Source of the DNA: Actinokineospora baliensis
Lineage (GTDB): Bacteria > Actinomycetota > Actinomycetes > Mycobacteriales > Pseudonocardiaceae
DNA length: 64,000 bases
Assembly: GCF_016907695.1 (NCBI RefSeq)
Contig: NZ_JAFBCK010000001.1
Span: 4,700,001 to 4,764,000 of the forward strand
Direction: 5' to 3'
Position numbers and translations under genes: made by a program. The notes under the pieces are model-generated. The model had not been told where the DNA came from, ran no database searches, and saw only the letters and a list, made by a program, of their open reading frames with translations. Below are positions 34,048-42,635 of this stretch, one piece after another; the first letter of the stretch is position 1; each line of letters begins with the position of its first letter.

Positions 34048-34338
34048 ATGATCATCGAAGCCATCGCGGCCAAGGTCGTGTTCGTCGTCAAGGGCGCGGT
34101 CGCCGTGGCCGCGCACCAGGGGCTCACCGTGTCGGTGGCCCAGCAGTTCGCAGGCATGGTCGGGTCGGCGGGCCTGGTCGCCGCGCTGCACTGGTTGGTG
34201 GCCGCCCTGTCCGCCGCGGGCGCCACGGTCGCCCTCGTCCAGGCCATCGAGCGCCTGATCCAGGCCATCGAGCAGGGCCGCCCGCTGCCCGCCATCGAGG
34301 CCGCCGCTGACGTCATGGCCAGCGCGTTCCGGAAGTGA
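34048..34338 (+). CDS. Small hydrophobic membrane protein, 96 aa
   Basis: The ATG at 34048 is preceded by GGAGG at 8 bases. The product has two hydrophobic, Ala/Val/Gly-rich segments (VVFVVKGAVAVAA and GLVAALHWLVAALSAAGATVALV) and an amphipathic C-terminus with Glu/Arg pairs (AIERLIQAIEQGR). It could be a two-helix membrane protein or a holin/phage-shock-like factor. No family is recognised. It is 19 bp upstream of the secreted vWA protein on the same strand and likely co-transcribed with it. Confidence 0.65.
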   Translation: MIIEAIAAKVVFVVKGAVAVAAHQGLTVSVAQQFAGMVGSAGLVAALHWLVAALSAAGATVALVQAIERLIQAIEQGRPLPAIEAAADVMASAFRK

Positions 34339-34357
34339 CCCGAGATCGGAGGCTGCT

Positions 34358-36733
34358 GTGAAGAGGGGATTGGCTTTGTTGCTCGGGTTGCTGGTGGTGG
34401 CGGGCGTCTTCGCCGCGCCTGCCTCAGCGACCTCCAGCGCGGTGGGTGTGCTCGTCTGCCCTGAGATCCTGCCGGAGCACCCACACATCTCGTCCTACAA
34501 CCTGAAGAACCTCAACAGGATCGACATCAAGACGAGCGCGGGGTTCACCTGTGCGTCGTTGGGCACTGAGTACGTCGTCACCGCGCGGATCACGCTGGAG
34601 CGGCAGACCCCATCGGGGGGCTTCCAAGCGGTCGTCGTGGGCAAGCCCGTCACCAAGACCGTCGCGGGTCTGCCGCAGACGTGGTTCCGGGGCGAACTGT
34701 TCGCCGTCGGGCCGTGCTTGCCCGGCACCTACCGAGGCAAGATCGACATCGACTCGCAGGCGCTCGGCCAGCCCACACCCAAGGGGTACGCGACGCGGTA
34801 CTCGGACCCGCGGCCGATCGACTGCCTGCCGAAGCGGACGTCGATGGTCATCGACGACACCGGGTCGATGGCCGGGGTCATCGGCAGCGTCTCCACCTCC
34901 CTGTCCAGCTACATCGCCGCGCAGCCGGAGGACGAGTACACCAGGTGGAGCCTGACCACGTTCAAGGACAGCCCCACCGACGTCGGCACGACCGACGACC
35001 GCGCCGAGGCGCTGGGGTGGGTCAACGCGCTGTCCGCGAGCGGCGGGGGTGACTGTCCGGAGGACGTCCTGGGCGGTATCAACTCCGGAATGGCCGCCCT
35101 CGGCGGTGACCCCGGTGTCGAGCGGCAGATGATCGTCGCCACCGACGCCTCCGCCCAGGCCGGCGACGTGGACGGGATCATCGGTTCCGCGCGAGCGGCA
35201 GGCGTGCGCGTCAACGTCCTGCTGACCGGCGACTGCGGCGCGATGGCCGCGCGGACGGCGGCGGGCCCAATGCCGAGTCAGGTGGTGCTCAAGCGCATCG
35301 CCGACGAAACCGGCGGCCGGTACTACTACCTGCCCGGCGCCAGCGACGCGGATCTCACCACCGCACTGGGGCAGATCTTCGCCCAGATCGCCGACCCGAC
35401 ACCGCCGAACGGCCCGGCGGCGGTCGAACCCGTCGCTGGCGACGGCCAGTCGACGGCCGCGGGCACGCGGTTCCCGACACCGCTGACGGCGGCTGTCACC
35501 ACCGCTTCCGGTCAACCCACGACAGGCACCGCGGTCACCTTCACCATCGACGGCACGGCGACCTTCCCCGACGGCACCAATACCGCCACGGTGACCACCG
35601 GGTCCGATGGTCGGGCCACGGCACCCGCGATCACCGCAGGCGCCACCGTTGGCGCGGTCACGGTCTCGGCCAGCACTCCTGGCGCGACGTCGGGGTCGTT
35701 CTCCGCGACCATCACCGCCGCTGTCCCAGCTTCCATCACGACCACGTCCGGCGGCGGTCAGTCCGCACCGGTGGGAACTGCTTTCCCCGCAACACTTGTC
35801 GCCACCGTGACCGACACCGCCGGTGAGCCGTCAGCCGCCATCCCGGTGACGTTCACCATCTCCGGGCCGGCCACCTTCCCCGGCGGCTCGACGACGGCGA
35901 CGGTCACCACGGGCGCCGACGGGCAGGCGGTGGCACCGGTTCTGACTGCTGGCCCTCAGATCGGCACAGTGACGGTCAGGGCGAGCACACCGGGAGCGAC
36001 TCCGGCGACGTTCACCGAGATGGTGACCGCTGCCGTTCCGGCCACCATCACGGCGACCTCCGGCAGCGGCCAGTCCGCCACCGCGGGCACGACCTTCGCC
36101 GCCCCTCTGGTCGCCACGGTCACCACCACCGCCGCAACACCCGCCGCGGACGTGCCGGTCACCTTCACCGTCACAAGTGGAGCGGCAACGTTCCCCGGCG
36201 GCTCAGCCACGGCGACCGTGAACACGGGTGCCAACGGGCAAGCCATCTCGCCCACGCTCAGTGCGGGCAGCGCCACCGGCGCTGTCAGCATCACAGCTGC
36301 CGCTGCCGGCCTCACAACCCCAGCCGCCTTCACCGCGACCGTCACCGCACCCCAGGGCTCGGCCAAAGCCGACCTGGCCGTGAGCATCTCCGCACCCACC
36401 AACGCAAGCAGCGGCACACCATTCACCGTAAGGCTGACCGTCCGCAACAACGGCCCCTCAACCGCGACACTGATCTACTCAGGCATCTCCCTAGCCAAGG
36501 GCCTGCGCATCACCAACCCCGGCGGCGGAACCCCCACCGACAACAACCGCGCCGTCGTCTTCTCCCACCCAGGCCTCGCCAACGGCGCAACGGTGACCTA
36601 CACCGTCACCGTCACGCCGGATCGCAACGTGACCGGACCACAGAACATCGTGGCGGCCAGCGCGTCGATCAGGGTGGGGGATCCCAACTATCGCAACAAC
36701 GTGGCTACATCTCGCTTGACGTTGCGCAGGTAG
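34358..36733 (+). CDS. Secreted von Willebrand factor A protein with three Ig-like repeats
   Basis: The GTG at 34358 (GGAGG upstream) starts a signal peptide (KRGLALLLGLLVVAGVFAAPASA). Of 791 residues, a unique N-terminal domain is followed by a vWA domain whose MIDAS motif is IDDTGSMAG (Asp166 to Met171), with VATDASAQAG downstream. Three tandem repeats of about 105 residues (from about 354 to 668) each contain VTFT-I, ATFP-x-G and TATVTTG-x-x-G motifs typical of bacterial Ig-like (Big_1) domains. A CARDB/DUF11-like end domain (NNGPSTATL) closes the protein. No LPXTG or membrane anchor is seen, so it is probably released or bound to the wall non-covalently. It may mediate adhesion. Confidence 0.8.
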   Translation: MKRGLALLLGLLVVAGVFAAPASATSSAVGVLVCPEILPEHPHISSYNLKNLNRIDIKTSAGFTCASLGTEYVVTARITLERQTPSGGFQAVVVGKPVTKTVAGLPQTWFRGELFAVGPCLPGTYRGKIDIDSQALGQPTPKGYATRYSDPRPIDCLPKRTSMVIDDTGSMAGVIGSVSTSLSSYIAAQPEDEYTRWSLTTFKDSPTDVGTTDDRAEALGWVNALSASGGGDCPEDVLGGINSGMAALGGDPGVERQMIVATDASAQAGDVDGIIGSARAAGVRVNVLLTGDCGAMAARTAAGPMPSQVVLKRIADETGGRYYYLPGASDADLTTALGQIFAQIADPTPPNGPAAVEPVAGDGQSTAAGTRFPTPLTAAVTTASGQPTTGTAVTFTIDGTATFPDGTNTATVTTGSDGRATAPAITAGATVGAVTVSASTPGATSGSFSATITAAVPASITTTSGGGQSAPVGTAFPATLVATVTDTAGEPSAAIPVTFTISGPATFPGGSTTATVTTGADGQAVAPVLTAGPQIGTVTVRASTPGATPATFTEMVTAAVPATITATSGSGQSATAGTTFAAPLVATVTTTAATPAADVPVTFTVTSGAATFPGGSATATVNTGANGQAISPTLSAGSATGAVSITAAAAGLTTPAAFTATVTAPQGSAKADLAVSISAPTNASSGTPFTVRLTVRNNGPSTATLIYSGISLAKGLRITNPGGGTPTDNNRAVVFSHPGLANGATVTYTVTVTPDRNVTGPQNIVAASASIRVGDPNYRNNVATSRLTLRR

Positions 36734-36749
36734 TTCGGGGCTGACAGGA

Positions 36750-36787
36750 CTGTGGGAAGGGCTGGGCAACCCCCGCCCTTCCCACAG
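36750..36787. terminator. 13-bp hairpin between convergent genes
   Basis: CTGTGGGAAGGGC (36750-36762) is perfectly complementary to GCCCTTCCCACAG (36775-36787). It lies between the stops of the vWA gene and the SEFIR gene and can terminate both. Confidence 0.8.
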
Positions 36788-36797
36788 TTGTAGGCGG

Positions 36798-37784
36798 TCA
36801 CGCCTTGACCGGGTTGGCTATGCCTAGTAGCTCGCACTGGTGGCTGAGTTGACTGGTCAGCTCCAGGGATTTTTGGCCTGCCACCAGGTTGGTGAAGGGG
36901 CGGACGAAGTAGGACATCAGGCCGGGGCGGTGGTTGATGGCTTCCATTTGCCTGGAGTAATTGGCCAGGGAGTCTTTGAGGCGGAGGTAGGACTCTTGCC
37001 AGGCGCGGATTCGACGGCGGTCGTCTTCCGAGGTGGGGAGGGGGATCTTGCTGAGGTCCCACCAGCCCTCGGTCATGACCTCGTGGTAGTTCTCGACAAG
37101 GTGGGTCGCGGTGTCGCGGCCGGAAGTGGTTTCCATGACTAAGTCGCCGGAGTTGTTGCTGGCTTGTACTAGGCGGGCTCGGATGGACAGGCAGATGGGG
37201 GAGATGGTCGCGGCGTAGGTTTCCAGGGAGGTTGGGTGTCGGCGGTGGCCGTTGGTGAGGTCGGGTTCGGGGTCGGGGGGTAGGTGGGGGATTGTGCCCA
37301 GTGGGGGTCTGACCAGGCGGGGTTGGTTGGTGATGACGCGGACCAGGTCGGTGATTCCGGGGTTGGTGAGGTCGGTGATCACGTAGTGGTCGACTGTGTG
37401 GGGGAGGACGAAGTGGGGGAGTTCGGTGACTTGGCGGCCGGGGAGGATTACGGGGAGGAGCTTGGGGGTCCAGGTGTCTCGCTGGCTGTGCAGGAGATTG
37501 CGCAGGATTGCGGCTTCTGATCGGACACCGGGGTTGGTGGTGGAGGGGCCCAGGCCGTCGCCCGCGGCGGCGTATTGGGGGGAGGCGATGACCAGGACGT
37601 AGTCAGCGGTCAGGATTGACTGGGTGGCCCAGGAGGACCAGTCTTGGCGCACGCCTTCGGCCCATTGGTCGAGGGTGACGTCGATGCCGACCTCGCGTAG
37701 GAGGCGGGAGAAGAACCGCACGTCGTCCTTGTGGTTCTGGGAATCGTGCGTGTACGTCACGAAAACGTGAGGCATGCTCGTCAC
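36798..37784 (-). CDS. SEFIR-domain protein
   Basis: The N-terminal 130 residues match the SEFIR (TIR-like) pattern: PHVFVTYTHDSQNHKDDV, then LLREVGIDVTLDQWAEG, WATQSILTADYVLVIASPQY and LPVILPGRQVTELPHFV. In bacteria, SEFIR/TIR domains act in protein-protein signalling and some TIR relatives in NAD-consuming defence. The C-terminal 190 residues are helical, without a recognised family, and include a long helix (RRRIRAWQESYLRLKDSLANY). The GTG at 37784 and an ATG at 37775 are alternative starts. It stands alone, with a terminator downstream. Confidence 0.8.
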   Translation of the reverse strand: MTSMPHVFVTYTHDSQNHKDDVRFFSRLLREVGIDVTLDQWAEGVRQDWSSWATQSILTADYVLVIASPQYAAAGDGLGPSTTNPGVRSEAAILRNLLHSQRDTWTPKLLPVILPGRQVTELPHFVLPHTVDHYVITDLTNPGITDLVRVITNQPRLVRPPLGTIPHLPPDPEPDLTNGHRRHPTSLETYAATISPICLSIRARLVQASNNSGDLVMETTSGRDTATHLVENYHEVMTEGWWDLSKIPLPTSEDDRRRIRAWQESYLRLKDSLANYSRQMEAINHRPGLMSYFVRPFTNLVAGQKSLELTSQLSHQCELLGIANPVKA

Positions 37785-38025
37785 CGCCGACTCTGCGTGC
37801 GCGTCATTTCGCCAGGCTACTTCCTTTGGTCCGCGCGCACGGAAGATTTCTCGCTATTTCTTCGGTCGCATGCACTCCGAGGGAAAATGTCAGGAAACTG
37901 TCTGGCTTTTGCCTTGTTGGACACTTGCTCGTTGCCGAGAGTGGCTGGTTGGTCACGCGCGCGGAGTGTCGGTGGGTGTGCTTATGCTGCAGTGACGAAC
38001 AGGTGTGCGGGTGAGGAGTGGGGTT

Positions 38026-38583
38026 GTGTCTACGCTGAGTGACCGTCCGGGGACGGCTGTGGTGATCATTGATGTGCAGAACTCGGTGGTGGCCACCGCG
38101 CACGAGCGCGAGGCCGTGATCGGGAACATCAACGTGCTGGTGGATCGGGCCCGCACGGCGGGTGTGCCGGTTGTGTGGGTGCAGGACAACGGGGGTGACC
38201 ACCCCAACGGCAGCCACGCGTGGGAGATCGTGCCCGAGTTGTCGCCGCTGGAGTCCGAGCCCCGCGTGCAGAAGGAGTACGGGGACTCCTTCGAGGAGAC
38301 GGACCTGGAGTCGATCCTGGCTGACCTGCGCGTCGGCTCGCTGGTCGTCGCGGGTGCCCAGACCGACGCGTGCGTCCGCTCGACCCTGCACGGCGCCGTG
38401 GCCAGGGGCTACGACACCACTCTGGTCTCCGACGCGCACACCACTGAGGACCTCACCGAGTACGGTGCCCCGTCGCCGGACAAGGTCATCGCGCACACCA
38501 ACCTGTACTGGAGCTTCCACTCCGCCCCCGGCCGCACCGCGGGCATCGCTTCCGCCGCGGAGGTCCCCCTGGGGTCGGCCTAA
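38026..38583 (+). CDS. Isochorismatase-family cysteine hydrolase
   Basis: The GTG at 38026 with GAGGAG upstream gives 185 residues. The catalytic triad of the isochorismatase/nicotinamidase family is visible: Asp in VVIIDVQNSVV, Lys in RVQKEYGDSFEET, and Cys in GAQTDACVRSTLHGA. VPVVWVQDNG is the usual second strand. Such enzymes hydrolyse small amides or isochorismate-like ethers; the substrate is unassigned. It is monocistronic and ends in a strong terminator. Confidence 0.88.
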   Translation: MSTLSDRPGTAVVIIDVQNSVVATAHEREAVIGNINVLVDRARTAGVPVVWVQDNGGDHPNGSHAWEIVPELSPLESEPRVQKEYGDSFEETDLESILADLRVGSLVVAGAQTDACVRSTLHGAVARGYDTTLVSDAHTTEDLTEYGAPSPDKVIAHTNLYWSFHSAPGRTAGIASAAEVPLGSA

Positions 38584-38589
38584 CGAGAA

Positions 38590-38615
38590 GGGGGTGGGTC
38601 AAATGACCCACCCCC
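38590..38615. terminator. 12-bp perfect hairpin
   Basis: GGGGGTGGGTCA (38590-38601) and TGACCCACCCCC (38604-38615) form a 12-bp stem with a two-base loop 7 bp after the isochorismatase-like stop and 8 bp before the end of the GNAT gene, so it can serve both. Confidence 0.85.
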
Positions 38616-38622
38616 GACTGCT

Positions 38623-39207
38623 TCAGCGTGGTTGCCGCCAGAGAGGCCACATGGTCGGTCCGTCCTCCGGTAGCTGGTACGGCTCGCCGAGCGGCGCGTA
38701 CCCCGCCCGCAGGTACAGCCGCCTGCTGTTCAGCGTGCTCGCCTCCAAGAACGCCGCCAGCCCCCGATCGTCCAGCTCGGCGTGGTGGTGCCGCAGCAAC
38801 GCCGCGCCCAACCCGTGGCCCTGACGTGACGGGGCGACCGCCAGCAGGCCCAGGTGGTGATGGGGTTCGGACGGGTGGTGCGCGTCGAACGCGGCGTCCA
38901 GGGCGTGGAAGCGGTCCGCGTACCGGCCGGTAGCGGCCAAGACCCTGACGTCGTAGTCCGCAGGCGCGGGTGGTTTGCCGTGTTCGCGGTGGAACCACAC
39001 GGCGACCGCGTCGTCGTCGATGGTGTCGATGTGGCCGTGGGTGACGGCGTGCTCGACGAGGATCTCGAAGTCCGCGGTCAAGGCGGCCAGCCGGTCCGAC
39101 GGGGTGTCGACCAGCCAGGCCGTCTGGGGGAGGGGCTCGAACGCCCTGGCCACCACCGCCGCGCAGTGGGCGACGTCGGTCGCTCCCGCCCGGGTGATGG
39201 TGGTCAT
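38623..39207 (-). CDS. GNAT-family N-acetyltransferase
   Basis: The ATG at 39207 overlaps the stop of the permease gene (ATGA, 39204-39207) and gives 194 residues. GNAT motif A is clear: HHHLGLLAVAPSRQGHGLGAALL (V-x-P-x-x-Q/R-G-x-G-L/A-G), followed by LEASTLNSRRLYLRAGYAPLG. These bind acetyl-CoA. The acceptor is unknown. Translational coupling to the amino acid/amine permease suggests an imported amine as substrate, which is inference. Confidence 0.88.
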   Translation of the reverse strand: MTTITRAGATDVAHCAAVVARAFEPLPQTAWLVDTPSDRLAALTADFEILVEHAVTHGHIDTIDDDAVAVWFHREHGKPPAPADYDVRVLAATGRYADRFHALDAAFDAHHPSEPHHHLGLLAVAPSRQGHGLGAALLRHHHAELDDRGLAAFLEASTLNSRRLYLRAGYAPLGEPYQLPEDGPTMWPLWRQPR

Positions 39208-40649
39208 CGGGCGCCCACCGGTACGCGACCGGCGCCGCGGCCGATGGCGTCGTAGACCTGCGGTCGGGTGCGGCGCAGCAGCAGCCCGTAGCCGACCCCG
39301 CCCAGGGCGACCACGGCGAACAGGATCGGGATGCCCCAGCGCAGCGGTGAGGTCTCCGGGACACCGAGCAGCAGCGCGTAGTTGGCCACCACCAGCACCA
39401 GGATGGCCGTCACCGCGATCGCCGCGATCGGGGGCGCGATCTTGTGGACGGTAGTGGTGTCCTCGTCGTTGTCGCGCAGGAACCGGACTGTGGCGAACGC
39501 GGTGGCCGCCAGCAGCATCAGCACGCCGAGCGCACCGGCGGTACCGGCGATGTAGAACAGCTCGGTGAGCGGGTCCCAGCCGCCGATGGCGTAGGCGATG
39601 ATCACCAGCAGGGCCAGCGCGCTCTGGGTCAGCGAGGCGGCACCCGGCTGACCGGTGCGCGGGGTGGTGCGGCCGAGCGCGGCGGGCAGCACCTGGTCGC
39701 GGCCGAGCGCGAAGGTGTAGCGGGCGCAGGTGGCGTGGAAGCTGATCAGCGCGGCCAGCACGCTGGTCACCAGCAGGATCTGCCCGGCCTCGGCGGCCCA
39801 GGCGCCCAGGTTCTGCTCGGCCAGGGAGAACACGACCCCGGCGGGCGAGGCCTGCGCGGCGGCGACCACGTTCTCCGGGCCCGCGGCCTGGATGGTCGAC
39901 CACGAGGACAGCGTGTAGAGCGCGCACAGGCCGCCGATGCAGATGATCGTCGCCCGGCGGACCGCGCCGGGGCTGGCCTGCTCGGAGAACACCGCGCTCT
40001 GCTCGAAGCCGACGAAACCGAGCACCGCCAGGCCCAGCAGCGGGCCGAGGCCCGAGCCGAGCAGGTCACCGACGGCGAGACCGGACAGGGTCGGGCCGCC
40101 CTCGGCGGGGTTGGCCAGGTTGGCCACGGTGTAGAGCAGCACGAGCGCGACCTCGGCGGCCAGCAGCACCAGCAGGACCCGCGCGGAGTTCCGGATGCGG
40201 CGCACGCCGAGCACGGCGACGACCACCCACGCGACCAGGGCGATCACCCACCACGGCAGGTCGAGGCCGAACCACTTGTTCAGCAGCGGGGCCAGGGCCG
40301 GGCCGATCGCCCCGTACAGGCCGACCTGCAGGGTGTTGTAGGACAGCAGCGCGATCCAGGACGCGCTGACCCCGGCGGGCCTGCCCAGGCCGAGGCTGAC
40401 GTAGGTGTAGAAGGCGCCCGCGTTGGGCACCTGGCGGGCCATGGCGACGTAGCCGACGCTGAACACCGCGAGCACGGCGGCGATGATCACGAAGGCCAGC
40501 GGCAGGCCGAGCGTGCCGGTGGCGGCCAGCCCGGTCGTCACGATCGCCGCGCAGACGGTCAGCGGCGTGGCGGCCGACGCGGTGAAGAACACCACCCCTG
40601 CGGTCGACACGCGTTGCCCGGCCAGGGTCTGGGCTGCGGTTGTGGACAC
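39204..40649 (-). CDS. APC-superfamily amino acid/polyamine permease
   Basis: The GTG at 40649 is preferred because AAGGAG lies five bases upstream; the earlier GTG at 40655 overlaps that site. The product is 481 residues with 11-12 hydrophobic segments and APC features: ASAATPLTV at the first broken helix, VPNAGAFYTYVSLGLGRPAG, LGFVGFEQSAVFSEQA and FALGRDQVLPAALGRTT. It imports or exchanges an amino acid or amine. It is co-transcribed with the GNAT enzyme. Confidence 0.9.
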   Translation of the reverse strand: MSTTAAQTLAGQRVSTAGVVFFTASAATPLTVCAAIVTTGLAATGTLGLPLAFVIIAAVLAVFSVGYVAMARQVPNAGAFYTYVSLGLGRPAGVSASWIALLSYNTLQVGLYGAIGPALAPLLNKWFGLDLPWWVIALVAWVVVAVLGVRRIRNSARVLLVLLAAEVALVLLYTVANLANPAEGGPTLSGLAVGDLLGSGLGPLLGLAVLGFVGFEQSAVFSEQASPGAVRRATIICIGGLCALYTLSSWSTIQAAGPENVVAAAQASPAGVVFSLAEQNLGAWAAEAGQILLVTSVLAALISFHATCARYTFALGRDQVLPAALGRTTPRTGQPGAASLTQSALALLVIIAYAIGGWDPLTELFYIAGTAGALGVLMLLAATAFATVRFLRDNDEDTTTVHKIAPPIAAIAVTAILVLVVANYALLLGVPETSPLRWGIPILFAVVALGGVGYGLLLRRTRPQVYDAIGRGAGRVPVGAR

Positions 40650-40732
40650 GGTCACTCCTTAGTAGACCTGGTAGACGGTTCCGGGACGGAGTGGGCAGCC
40701 GGTCCGGTGGTGCGGTCGGTCGCCGGTCGTGG

Positions 40733-41419
40733 TTAGAACAGCGGGGTGACCGCTGCTGTCACGAGTACTTCGGTGGCGTTGTCGATGAGCGCGACCGCGC
40801 TCGGCCACAGGTTCGCGCGGATCTGGCGCTCCAGCTCCTCGTGCACGCCTGGCTCGCAGTGGCTCAGGATCTCCCGGTCGCGGCCGGTCGCGCGCAGCAA
40901 CCCGGCCAGCAACAGATCTACAGTGGACAGTGGACGTGGGACGCTCAGGTTGCCCGCGATGCGCACGCCCGCGGCGGCGGCGGTGCTCAGCGAGGGTGGG
41001 ACGTAGAGTTCGAGCGGTTTGCGCAGCAGGCGCCTGCGGGTGGTGCGCACGACCTTGCCCGAGGCCAGCATCCGGTGCCGGACCAGCTCGGCGATGTCGC
41101 GGGCGACCAGGACCATGATCCAGTCCTTGGCGGCCCGCACGCTCTCGTCCTTGCGAACCCACGCGCGCACGCGCTCCTGCAGTTCGTCCCCGGCGGGGAC
41201 GTCGGCGACCAGCAGTTCACCGTCTTCGATGATCATGTGCCGGGACAGCAGCAGTTCGCCGAGCACCGAGGCGGCCAGGCCCACGGCGAGCGCCTGCGGT
41301 TCCAGCCGCTGCTCGCCGGTCATGTCGTCGAGGCCGCAGAGGAAGAACTCGTCGGCCAGCAGCGGTGCCGGTTTCGCCTTTCCGTATTGCGGTGTGGTCA
41401 CCGAGGGCACCGGGCCCAT
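40733..41419 (-). CDS. GPP34 (GOLPH3-like) family protein
   Basis: The ATG at 41419 (GGGGG upstream) gives 228 residues. LLADEFFLCGLDDMTGEQRL opens the family domain, followed by LAVGLAASVLGELLLSRH and helical repeats with ELVRHRMLASGKV and VDLLLAGLLRATGR. GOLPH3-type proteins bind phosphoinositides in eukaryotes; the many actinobacterial GPP34 proteins are uncharacterised. It is divergent from the repeat protein at 41967 and followed by the permease on the same strand after an 83-bp gap. Confidence 0.8.
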   Translation of the reverse strand: MGPVPSVTTPQYGKAKPAPLLADEFFLCGLDDMTGEQRLEPQALAVGLAASVLGELLLSRHMIIEDGELLVADVPAGDELQERVRAWVRKDESVRAAKDWIMVLVARDIAELVRHRMLASGKVVRTTRRRLLRKPLELYVPPSLSTAAAAGVRIAGNLSVPRPLSTVDLLLAGLLRATGRDREILSHCEPGVHEELERQIRANLWPSAVALIDNATEVLVTAAVTPLF

Positions 41420-41966
41420 TCGTCGCCCCCGGGCCTGCTGTGGTGGTCCGAGCGGGTCCGCCCCCGCCACTGGACTGGTCGACTCACGTTCCTCACTTCT
41501 TCGTGGTGTGCGCGCCGCAGGATAAAGGCGGGACCGACGGTGCGGGATACCCCCATGGGGGTGACCACCCGATCGGCCCAATCCCGTACACCACGGCCGA
41601 TCGGGGGACGGCACCGGACCACTGTGTGGGATGGCAACGCTCCCGGCCGTGTGACCTGACTGAGACAATCGGGTGGTCGGAGCCCGGTGAGTGAGGGATC
41701 CTCAGTGGAGCTCCCGACGGTTGGGCGCGCCGGGTAATGGGTGTCCACAGCGGATCGTGAATAATGTTCACCGGCATTGTCGCGCACCGCTGAATAGCGC
41801 GCATTTCCTCGGCCGTGCTGAACTCGGTGCTTGTGCGCACGGCTCGTTGATCAGCGGCGCGACACCGCACAATGATGCCTTGGCGATCGAGAAACATTCC
41901 ACCGACAACGTCTCACCGATACCGGGATTCGTTTCGACCGCGCGGGCCAGGGGTACCGATCGGGAC
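41420..41966. other. Divergent intergenic region
   Basis: These 547 bp separate the GPP34 gene from the repeat-protein gene and should contain both promoters. Open frames here lack ribosome binding sites and have random-looking composition. The part 41745-41935 is less GC-rich than the surroundings, as expected for promoter DNA. No tRNA or repeat was recognised. Confidence 0.45.
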
Positions 41967-42623
41967 ATGGAGCGAACCAACCAGGCATCCCTGCCCCCGC
42001 TGTCGGCCGACGACCTCGCCGCCGAGACCGGCGCCGCGCTGCCCGCCAAGGAGGTCTACTCGCTGCTCGACCTCAACGTCGACCTCGACCTGGCCCTGGA
42101 CCTGGCCGCCCCGATCGATCTCGCGGTCGCGGCCAACGCCAACGTCGCCGCCCCGATCGACGCGGCCGTCGGCGCCAACGTGCTGTCCACCGACTCCACC
42201 GCCCAGGCCCTGTCGGACCAGGGCGTGGCCATCACCCAGGGCATCACCGGCGACTCCACCGCGCACTCCACCCAGGACAGCGCCATCGACCAGTCCGAGC
42301 CGGTCCCCACCACCCCGCCCGCCGCCCAGCCCGGCGGCGTCCAGGCCGTGGACATCCCCGACGACATCAGCGGCGCCCTCAACGGCGGCCTGCTCAACCT
42401 GGACGTGAACGTCAACGCCGACCTCGACCTGACCGCCCCGATCAACGGCGCGATCGCCGCCCAGGCCAACGTGGCCGCCCCGATCGACGCCGCCGTCTCG
42501 GCCAACATCGGCTCGACCGGCTCGGAGGCCACCGCGGTCGCCCAGCAGCAGGCGATCATCAACCAGGACATCACCGGCAACGCCACCGCCACCGCCGACC
42601 AGGTCAGCGACGTCGACCAGTAA
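41967..42623 (+). CDS. Protein with two long internal repeats, candidate partner of the M50 protease
   Basis: The 218-residue product has no signal peptide. After a 33-residue start (SLPPLSADDLAAETG) come two homologous halves at 34-109 and 143-218, separated by a Pro/Gln linker. Each reads N-V-(D)-(x)-D-L-x-x-x-A-P-I, then NVAAPIDAAVxAN, then x-STxS-x-A-x-A, GIT/DITG and ends D-x-D-Q. The alternating hydrophobic/Asp/Asn pattern suggests beta-rich, possibly solenoid or amyloid-like structure. Cysteines are absent. It is 12 bp upstream of the PqqD/M50 gene and probably co-transcribed, so it may be substrate, cargo or regulator of that protease. No family is recognised. Confidence 0.65.
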   Translation: MERTNQASLPPLSADDLAAETGAALPAKEVYSLLDLNVDLDLALDLAAPIDLAVAANANVAAPIDAAVGANVLSTDSTAQALSDQGVAITQGITGDSTAHSTQDSAIDQSEPVPTTPPAAQPGGVQAVDIPDDISGALNGGLLNLDVNVNADLDLTAPINGAIAAQANVAAPIDAAVSANIGSTGSEATAVAQQQAIINQDITGNATATADQVSDVDQ

Positions 42624-42635
42624 GAAGGGGCCCGG

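Noticed and set aside
39444..40736. 430-codon plus-strand frame opposite the APC permease
   Set aside because: Composition (Gly/Arg/Gln/His-rich, no hydrophobic core) is that of an antisense shadow; the permease on the other strand has clear membrane helices and motifs.
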